The translations under genes and the position numbers were made by a program. A stretch of DNA of 18,793 nucleotides from an uncultured Collinsella sp. (GTDB lineage Bacteria > Actinomycetota > Coriobacteriia > Coriobacteriales > Coriobacteriaceae), in the NCBI GenBank assembly GCA_902488525.1, contig CABTWP010000040.1, positions 1 to 18,793 on the forward strand, given 5' to 3'. Below the pieces are notes generated by a model, which saw only the letters and a program-made list of their open reading frames with translations, did no database searches and had not been told where the DNA came from. Shown here piece by piece: positions 14,311 through 18,793 of the stretch (within the stretch, counting starts at the first letter, position 1; every line of letters begins with the position of its first letter).

Positions 14311-14859
14311 TTACGAATAAACCTCCGGTTTCAAAATGCCCAGATACGGAAGGTTACGATAGCGCTCGGCATAGTCGAGGCCGTAGCCCACCACAAAGGC
14401 ATCGGGGCAATGGGTTCCAACATACTTGGGCGTGATGGCCGAGGTGCGGTCCTCAACGTCCTTCCACAGGAAGGCAGCGACCTCCAGTGAAGCGGGCTTG
14501 CGGCTCTCGAGGTTCTTCATCAGATACTTGAGGGTCAGGCCCGAGTCCAGAATGTCCTCGACGATCAGCACGTCGCGACCGCGGATGTCGATATCCAGGT
14601 CTTTAATGATACGCACGATGCCCGAAGACTTCACACCGTCGCCATAGCTCGAAACAGCCATGAAATCGATGTTGGTCGGCAGCTCGATCTTGCGCATCAG
14701 GTCGCCCATAAAGACCACGGCGCCGCGCAGGACCGCAATCAGCACCAGATCCTTACCCGCGTAGTCGCGAGTAATCTCCTCGCCCAGGCGAGAGACGATG
14801 CCGTCGATATCCTCCTGCGTAAACAGAACCTTCTCGATATCCGGATGTTGAGAAGCCAT
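14311..14859 (-). CDS. hpt: hypoxanthine phosphoribosyltransferase
   Basis: A 182-residue purine salvage enzyme that converts hypoxanthine (and often guanine) with PRPP into nucleotide. The PRPP loop is V-E-D-I-L-D-S-G-L-T (100-109) with the acidic pair Glu101-Asp102. The flexible active-site loop has S-S-Y-G-D-G (70-75), and the base-binding end F-V-V-G-Y-G-L-D-Y-A-E-R-Y-R-N-L-P-Y is typical. Length fits the family. AAAGGG about 7 nt upstream supports the ATG. It sits between tilS and ftsH as in many Gram-positive genomes; a 147-nt gap with a hairpin separates it from tilS, while only one base separates it from ftsH. Confidence 0.96.
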   Translation of the reverse strand: MASQHPDIEKVLFTQEDIDGIVSRLGEEITRDYAGKDLVLIAVLRGAVVFMGDLMRKIELPTNIDFMAVSSYGDGVKSSGIVRIIKDLDIDIRGRDVLIVEDILDSGLTLKYLMKNLESRKPASLEVAAFLWKDVEDRTSAITPKYVGTHCPDAFVVGYGLDYAERYRNLPYLGILKPEVYS

Positions 14860-14915
14860 GACAACCCTTTCTTGTGCTTATCGCCCACACACCGCCGTAT
14901 GGACGCGAACTACAC

Positions 14916-14955
14916 ATTCTAGCAGCGCACGGGGTAAATTTACCAGCCCGTGCGC
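14916..14955 (-). promoter_or_regulatory. intercistronic hairpin and candidate internal promoter between tilS and hpt
   Basis: GCGCACGGG (14925-14933) pairs with CCCGTGCGC (14947-14955), enclosing the perfect palindrome GGTAAATTTACC (14933-14944). Immediately downstream on the minus strand is TAGAAT (14921-14916), a good -10 box, so the palindrome covers the expected -35 position. No T-run follows, so it is not a terminator. It may be an operator for a separate hpt-ftsH promoter or an RNA-processing hairpin. Confidence 0.45.
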
Positions 14956-15006
14956 CATCAGCGCGGGAATACCGTCAACGTCGCACAGAATAGCAGGCGT
15001 GGGACG

Positions 15007-16545
15007 CTATTCCGCATCGACCACGCGGAGCAGATATGCCACGCGCGTTGCGGCCGTGCACTTAAAACGCTCGTCCGCGCGAACTCCGGCGGCCCACACC
15101 ACGGCACCCCCCGGCGCCGTCCTCACCATGGGCACGCCGGCGCGCTCGGAAACGGGAATGCGAGCCTCACCTAGCAAGTCGGATACTTTCTTGCTTCGAC
15201 CACTCATCCCTAACGGGCACATCACGTCTCCCGGTGCGGGACCGTCCACCCACAGGCGTGCCAATCGCGCCTCGGCAGGGATCTCGCCACGCGAGCCCGC
15301 CAGAATCCGCTCACTATCGCTGTCGGCAAAACCCAGGGCAGCCGCGTCTACCAAAGCTGTCACTTCCCCGGCAGCCGCAAGCTCACGGGCGCGGCGCACG
15401 ATATCGCATCCCGGCTCAACGGCCATCGGTTCTGTGACCAGCATACGTCCCCCGCCCAACGGCAAACGACCGGGTACGGTAACCCAGTCTGCGACCAGGC
15501 CCTCGCGAGCCGCCGGCGCCTTAAACGCCAGCACGCCAAACTCAATGCGTGCGTCAATCCCCGCCGGAAGCGTGACCGAGCCGGCGCCCTCAGCAACGCA
15601 GGAAAGGACTCGCTCCACATGTCGCATCTCGGGACGAGCGTCCGGATCGATGCGCTTAATCGCCAGTCGCACGATGCGCCGCGCGATTACCACCTCGGCC
15701 GCAGCCAGGCGCCTGGCATCGAGCACCAGCGCACCCGCTGCCTCTTTGCGCAAACAGCTTCGAAACGCCTGTGCCGAAAGCTGAGACAAAAACGCGTCCT
15801 CATCGCCTAAGATCTCGCAGGCGGCGCCAATCGTCTTGCAGACGTTCGCGTTGCGCTGCGCCACCACTGGCATTACTCGATGGCGCACGTAGTTTCGCAG
15901 ATACGAGATATCCTCATTGCTCTCGTCTTCACGCCACGGCTGACCATGTACCTGTAGATAGCCCACGAGCTCGCCATGAGTTAGGTCGAGCAAGGGACGC
16001 ACCACGATATTCCTCCGGCGAGGAATGCTCGATAGGCCAGCGGGCCCCGAACCCTTAATCGCGTTCATCAAAAACGTTTCCGCGCGATCCGAAGACGTGT
16101 GCGCGGTGCAGATACGAGCCGCCGTTCGCGGTGCCCCCGTCTGGGCGCAGAGCTCGCGAACATACCTCCGCGCCGCGGCATAGCGCACCTCGCGGGCCGC
16201 GGCCTCAATATTGCCCGACTCCCCATCAAAATAAGCGTGCTCCACGCACAGCGGTAAACCATATTTCGCGCAGAGCTCACGCACAAAGGCCTCGTCGCCA
16301 TCGGACGCCTTGCCGCGCAGATGATGGTTTACATGCAGCACATGCAGGCGCTCGCGAGCAATGGGGGCAACACCGCGTCCGTCTTGGATATCCAGCTTTG
16401 ATGTGCACGCCATAAGAAGCAGTGCCGTCGAGTCCGCGCCGCCTGATACCATGAGCACGACAGGAGCAGCCTGCTGCCTCGTCCGGGTCTCATCGACTGC
16501 CCCAGGCACGGCATGGTGTCCATAATGCTGAGATACCGTAGGCAT
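15007..16545 (-). CDS. tilS: tRNA(Ile)-lysidine synthetase
   Basis: A 512-residue enzyme that attaches lysine to the wobble cytidine of the CAU-anticodon tRNA-Ile, so that it reads AUA. The N-type ATP pyrophosphatase loop is S-G-G-A-D-S (34-39). H-V-N-H-H-L-R-G follows, then H-T-S-S-D-R-A-E-T, where many homologues have two Asp; here one is replaced by Ser. D-E-S-N-E-D and R-N-Y-V-R-H-R-V-M-P mark the end of the catalytic domain. A C-terminal TilS domain (P-L-G-M-S-G-R-S-K-K-V-S-D-L-L) with W-A-A-G-V-R near the end completes a full-length protein. GAGGAGGA 5 nt before the ATG fixes the start. The gene diverges from the WalJ-like gene with 48 bp between start codons. Confidence 0.94.
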   Translation of the reverse strand: MPTVSQHYGHHAVPGAVDETRTRQQAAPVVLMVSGGADSTALLLMACTSKLDIQDGRGVAPIARERLHVLHVNHHLRGKASDGDEAFVRELCAKYGLPLCVEHAYFDGESGNIEAAAREVRYAAARRYVRELCAQTGAPRTAARICTAHTSSDRAETFLMNAIKGSGPAGLSSIPRRRNIVVRPLLDLTHGELVGYLQVHGQPWREDESNEDISYLRNYVRHRVMPVVAQRNANVCKTIGAACEILGDEDAFLSQLSAQAFRSCLRKEAAGALVLDARRLAAAEVVIARRIVRLAIKRIDPDARPEMRHVERVLSCVAEGAGSVTLPAGIDARIEFGVLAFKAPAAREGLVADWVTVPGRLPLGGGRMLVTEPMAVEPGCDIVRRARELAAAGEVTALVDAAALGFADSDSERILAGSRGEIPAEARLARLWVDGPAPGDVMCPLGMSGRSKKVSDLLGEARIPVSERAGVPMVRTAPGGAVVWAAGVRADERFKCTAATRVAYLLRVVDAE

Positions 16546-16550
16546 TTGCT

Positions 16551-16558
16551 TCCTCCTC
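16551..16558 (-). promoter_or_regulatory. ribosome binding site of tilS
   Basis: GAGGAGGA on the minus strand lies 5 nt before the ATG at 16545 and fixes the start of TilS. Confidence 0.8.
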
Positions 16559-16573
16559 TATTCGTCCGCACCC

Positions 16574-16579
16574 ATTGTA
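16574..16579 (-). promoter_or_regulatory. -10 element of tilS
   Basis: TACAAT on the minus strand, 28 nt before the ATG. Its -35 region would fall inside the start of the divergent gene, and no good -35 box is seen there. Confidence 0.45.
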
Positions 16580-16593
16580 TCCTTTGGAATCTT

Positions 16594-17403
16594 ATGTCTC
16601 GTCTGCACCTTCATATCCTCGGCAGTGGCTCTAAAGGCAACTGCGCACTCATCGAGGGCCCGCAGGGGCTCATTATGGTCGATGACGGACTGTCTCGCCG
16701 CGAGACATTAAAGCGCATGGCAGAACTGGGGCTCTCGACAGACAACGTCTCGGCTCTTCTCATTACTCATGAGCATAGCGATCACATCAAGGGCCTCAAT
16801 GTCTGGTGCAAGCACTGGCACGGCCCCCTCTTTGCCAGCAGGGGCACTCTTTCGAGCAAAGAAAATCTTTCGCATCTGCCTGTCGAGGAATTCGATCCCG
16901 GTGACACCCTATCCATTGCCGGCATCCACGTGCAAACCTACTCAACGTCACACGATGTCATCAATCCAGTCGGCTATCGATTCGACACCCTCGATGATTC
17001 CATCGGCTTTGCCACCGACACCGGAGAGCTATCGAGCCAAGCCATGAACACCCTCAAAGATTGTAGAGTCCTCGCACTCGAAAGCAACCACGATGTGACC
17101 ATGCTGCGCGAGGGAGAATATCCCCGCTTTCTTCAGGAGCGCATCCTGTCTGAAAGGGGACACCTCTCCAATGGCCAAGCCGCCGAAGCCGCGCGCGAAC
17201 TTGTTACCGATCGCACCGAACAGCTCATTGCCATGCATATCAGCCAAGATAACAATCGTCCGAGCCTTACCGTCAAAAGCTATGCCAAAGCTCTGGCCGC
17301 AACCCTGGATGACGAGGTCGGCAGCTCCGCAACCCTTCTCCAAGGATCGCGAAAACTCTCGATACGCCCTGCGAGTCAGTATCAACCGGCAACCATTCAA
17401 TAG
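16594..17403 (+). CDS. MBL-fold metallo-hydrolase, WalJ/YycJ type
   Basis: A 269-residue metallo-beta-lactamase-fold protein. The opening I-L-G-S-G-S-K-G-N (8-16) and the metal motif H-E-H-S-D-H (59-64) are clear. Further ligands are expected in T-S-H-D (middle), D-T-G and the final H-I-S segment; E-S-N-H-D and R-G-H-L-S-N are typical of the YycJ/WalJ (VicX) group. In Firmicutes this gene belongs to the walRK operon and its product is linked to nuclease activity and cell-wall control. Here no two-component genes are adjacent, so it is an orphan copy. The start was chosen because family members begin at this point; an upstream in-frame extension to 16513 would overlap tilS. Only a weak GGA precedes the ATG. 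Confidence 0.88.
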   Translation: MSRLHLHILGSGSKGNCALIEGPQGLIMVDDGLSRRETLKRMAELGLSTDNVSALLITHEHSDHIKGLNVWCKHWHGPLFASRGTLSSKENLSHLPVEEFDPGDTLSIAGIHVQTYSTSHDVINPVGYRFDTLDDSIGFATDTGELSSQAMNTLKDCRVLALESNHDVTMLREGEYPRFLQERILSERGHLSNGQAAEAARELVTDRTEQLIAMHISQDNNRPSLTVKSYAKALAATLDDEVGSSATLLQGSRKLSIRPASQYQPATIQ

Positions 17404-17411
17404 ACTGTCCT

Positions 17412-17462
17412 AGACAGCAAAAGGGGCCGAGAATCGCTTCCCAGCCCCTTTTGCTGTCTTTT
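17412..17462 (+). terminator. strong intrinsic terminator between convergent walJ-like and hsp20 genes
   Basis: A perfect 16-bp stem (17412-17427 with 17444-17459) and a 16-nt loop, followed by a short T-run. A smaller overlapping hairpin CTGTC-CTA-GACAG (17405-17417) competes with its left arm. It probably also terminates hsp20 on the minus strand, although that side lacks a T-run. Confidence 0.88.
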
Positions 17463-17485
17463 AATAGCGCAGAACACCAACGAAG

Positions 17486-17917
17486 TTAGTCAATGGAGAT
17501 CTTCGTAACGTTCTTCTTCTCGACGATCTTGGGAACCGTAACGGTCAGGATGCCGTCAGCGTACTTAGCCGAGAGGCCCTCGCTCGAAGCGTCCTTTAGA
17601 TACACGCCACGCGTCGCGCTGTACGAGCTGAACTCCTTCTGCAGGAAGTTCTTGCCCTCGTTCTCCTCGTCTTCCTCGACATTCACGCTAATGGACAGAC
17701 GGCCCTCGTTAAGCTCGACATCGATATCGTCCTTGGCGACGCCGGTCAGATAAGCCTTGACCTCATAGCCGTCGCCCTTATCCTCAACGTCAACGGGAAA
17801 CGCCTTGGAAGCAATCGAGTTGTTTGCAAGGTCGGTCATATCATCAAACAGATCGAACAACGAGCTAGCAGAAGGACGAACGCCAAAAACCGAACGATAA
17901 GGAACCATGCTTGCCAT
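17486..17917 (-). CDS. Hsp20/alpha-crystallin small heat-shock protein
   Basis: A 143-residue ATP-independent holdase chaperone that binds unfolding proteins. The N-terminal arm (1-38) contains S-L-F-D-L-F-D-D-M. The alpha-crystallin domain covers about 39-138, starting F-P-V-D-V-E-D and including L-T-G-V-A-K-D-D-I-D-V, R-L-S-I-S-V and the conserved A-D-G-I-L-T-V-T-V-P-K. The short tail I-S-I-D lacks a clear I-X-I beyond K-I-S-I. The start at 17917 is supported by AAAAGGAG 8 nt upstream; an ATG at 17950 would place this ribosome site inside the gene. The region upstream contains inverted repeats that may control heat-shock expression; no HAIR- or CIRCE-type operator was recognised. Confidence 0.93.
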   Translation of the reverse strand: MASMVPYRSVFGVRPSASSLFDLFDDMTDLANNSIASKAFPVDVEDKGDGYEVKAYLTGVAKDDIDVELNEGRLSISVNVEEDEENEGKNFLQKEFSSYSATRGVYLKDASSEGLSAKYADGILTVTVPKIVEKKNVTKISID

Positions 17918-17925
17918 GTTTACCA

Positions 17926-17933
17926 CTCCTTTT
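17926..17933 (-). promoter_or_regulatory. ribosome binding site that decides the hsp20 start
   Basis: AAAAGGAG on the minus strand is 8 nt from the ATG at 17917. An upstream in-frame ATG at 17950 has no comparable site. Confidence 0.75.
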
Positions 17934-17983
17934 AAGGACTGCCGAGTCATCTTCTAGGTGACTGGGACTTCTTTTGACGCTCT

Positions 17984-18012
17984 TATATATGCCCACCCAG
18001 TGCTCATATATA
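17984..18012. promoter_or_regulatory. inverted repeat upstream of hsp20, putative stress operator or leader hairpin
   Basis: TATATATG (17984-17991) and CATATATA (18005-18012) are perfect 8-bp arms 13 nt apart. They lie about 67-95 nt before the hsp20 start in AT-rich DNA. The left arm also resembles a -10 box for the minus strand. It does not match the HAIR or CIRCE consensus. Confidence 0.45.
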
Positions 18013-18089
18013 CATCGACTATAAAGTTTTTTGAGTCCAGTACTATAAGCATATCTAAGTGTGTTTGACTCAGGTTTTAATAAGGTTAA

Positions 18090-18102
18090 GGTTCTTTGAA
18101 CC
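18090..18102. promoter_or_regulatory. short palindrome in the hsp20/hypothetical gene divergent region
   Basis: GGTTC-TTT-GAACC is a perfect 5-bp-arm palindrome about midway between the two divergent genes. Two partial half-sites, TTGAGTC near 18031 and TTGACTCAGG near 18064, also occur in this region. A regulator site is possible but unproven. Confidence 0.3.
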
Positions 18103-18149
18103 AGAGCTTAAATAACAAGTATGTTCACAGCTACAAATAGCAAGGGGCT

Positions 18150-18155
18150 TACAAT
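18150..18155 (+). promoter_or_regulatory. -10 element of the small membrane protein gene
   Basis: TACAAT lies 39 nt before the ATG. TTCACA at 18124-18129 matches five of six -35 bases but is 20 nt away. Confidence 0.45.
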
Positions 18156-18194
18156 GAGCGCGTACACGTTGTTGGTAACGAGCTAAAGGGCATC

Positions 18195-18662
18195 ATGGAC
18201 GACCAAAACCAGAACAAAATGTTTATGCCGACGCAGGGAGAAGATACTTCCACGCAGCCGCCGCGGTTCCATCGCCCCCACATCTCGCAAGAGCCCATTA
18301 ATGATCCGGAGCCCGAGTATGTGACGAGAAATCGATATCAAACGCTCGAGGATGCCCAAACGGGACGTAAACATATGGGCGTCGCCTCGGGAGACCCTGT
18401 ATATCTGAAAGACGCACCATTATCTAAAAACAGCGCAGCTAGTGATGAGCCGATGAAAGCATCCGCCACTCATCGACAAAGAGGTCCTCGACCAAAGCAA
18501 ACCTTGACGCATTCGGCTCGCTATCTCGAAACGCCAAAACAGGGAAAATCAATCTTCGTTTCATCAAGTAAACGACGCAAGCAACATCGACTGGCAATCC
18601 TGCTTTTGATCATTGCGGCCACAGCAGTTGCCCTTGTTATTCGTTTTATTTTCTTTAAATAA
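18195..18662 (+). CDS. hypothetical protein with a single C-terminal transmembrane segment
   Basis: A 155-residue protein that I do not recognise. Residues 1-125 are polar, rich in Pro, Gln, Ser, Thr and charged residues, with no obvious fold and probably disordered. A basic cluster, K-R-R-K-Q-H-R (about 125-131), precedes one strongly hydrophobic helix (about 132-152), and the chain ends two to three residues later. No signal peptide is present. This layout suggests a tail-anchored membrane protein with its N-terminal part in the cytoplasm. AAAGGG 4 nt before the ATG supports the start, and TACAAT upstream supports transcription. It is divergent from hsp20, but shared regulation is only a guess. 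Confidence 0.8.
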   Translation: MDDQNQNKMFMPTQGEDTSTQPPRFHRPHISQEPINDPEPEYVTRNRYQTLEDAQTGRKHMGVASGDPVYLKDAPLSKNSAASDEPMKASATHRQRGPRPKQTLTHSARYLETPKQGKSIFVSSSKRRKQHRLAILLLIIAATAVALVIRFIFFK

Positions 18663-18693
18663 AAGCTCAATACCAAAAAGAATTAAATCGTCT

Positions 18694-18716
18694 GGCGTAA
18701 ATGAGTCATTTATGCC
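18694..18716. repeat. imperfect 11-bp-arm palindrome downstream of the membrane protein gene
   Basis: GGCGTAAATGA (18694-18704) and TCATTTATGCC (18706-18716) are complementary apart from one G-T pair. No T-run follows directly. The AAATG...CATTT core resembles the inner part of the REP-like palindrome at 12035-12086, so it may be a diverged relative. Confidence 0.5.
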
Positions 18717-18726
18717 CCGTAAACGC

Positions 18727-18759
18727 AAAAAAAGGGGGAGGCCGCGAGGCCTCCCCCTT
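18727..18759 (-). terminator. strong intrinsic terminator for a gene entering from the right
   Basis: A perfect 12-bp stem (18732-18743 with 18748-18759) closed by a GCGA loop. On the minus strand it is followed by seven Ts. It serves the leftward gene ending at 18766 and may also stop the gene at 18195. Confidence 0.9.
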
Positions 18760-18765
18760 CTCAGT

Positions 18766-18793
18766 TCAAGCGTACGGCTCGGTGCCGTCCACC
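18766..18793 (-). CDS. 3' end of an unidentified leftward gene (partial)
   Basis: The last eight codons of a minus-strand reading frame are visible, reading V-D-G-T-E-P-Y-A then TGA, with GC-rich third positions like the neighbouring genes. The strong minus-strand terminator immediately after it implies that a transcribed gene ends here. Too little is visible to name a product. Confidence 0.45.

Noticed and set aside
12093..14435. 780-residue open frame on the plus strand
   Set aside because: Antisense to ftsH, with the same skewed composition and no recognisable domain.
18020..18080. HspR (HAIR) operator upstream of hsp20
   Set aside because: TTGAGTC and GACTCAG half-sites exist but are separated by about 30 nt instead of 7, so the consensus is not met.

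Overview
This is an 18.8-kb stretch of a GC-rich bacterial chromosome. The protein flavour suggests Coriobacteriia, most likely a Collinsella-like gut actinobacterium. The signs are an amino-acid-binding lipoprotein with a twin-arginine-type signal, the tilS-hpt-ftsH block, an EF-G-like paralogue, and short intergenic palindromes containing GGGGACAG. The lineage is inferred from sequence character only. The window holds fifteen complete genes and one that runs off the right edge. No rRNA, tRNA, CRISPR array or transposase gene was seen.

Left end (1-2114): an accessory-looking cassette. One gene for an AlbA_2/Schlafen-type, HATPase-containing, winged-helix protein is read leftwards. Upstream of it lies a dense array of eleven copies of a decamer (TTTAGAGAGA), and the whole segment is bracketed by identical 27-bp direct repeats. 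This is the most unusual part of the window.

2275-9778: a secreted NRCH-type DNA/RNA endonuclease (+) converges on an EF-G-like translation-factor paralogue (-) whose nucleotide-binding motifs have decayed. Next comes a three-gene polar amino acid ABC importer on the minus strand, ordered binding lipoprotein, permease, ATPase, with 1- and 8-nt overlaps, a good sigma-70-type promoter and a perfect inverted repeat in the leader. Divergent from it is a 23S rRNA/tRNA m5U-methyltransferase of the RlmD/TrmA family with a long basic N-terminal tail.

9799-12144: a PHP-domain phosphatase/hydrolase and a class I aminotransferase, both on the minus strand and probably each with its own promoter. They are followed by a 20-bp-arm REP-like palindrome and the ftsH terminator.

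12156-17917: the conserved tilS (tRNA-Ile lysidine synthetase), hpt (hypoxanthine phosphoribosyltransferase) and ftsH (membrane AAA+ protease) block on the minus strand. A WalJ/YycJ-type metallo-beta-lactamase-fold gene diverges from tilS, and a small heat-shock protein converges on it across a strong shared hairpin.

Right end (17918-18793): an AT-rich regulatory region with several inverted repeats, an unrecognised 155-residue protein with one C-terminal membrane segment, a palindrome, a strong minus-strand terminator, and the last codons of a gene entering from the right.

Most of the window is ordinary housekeeping DNA. The observations most worth following up are the operator array and flanking repeats at the left end, the degenerate G motifs of the EF-G paralogue, the intragenic codon-usage shift in the methyltransferase gene, the slippage-prone tail of ftsH, and a TACAAT -10 element shared by five genes.
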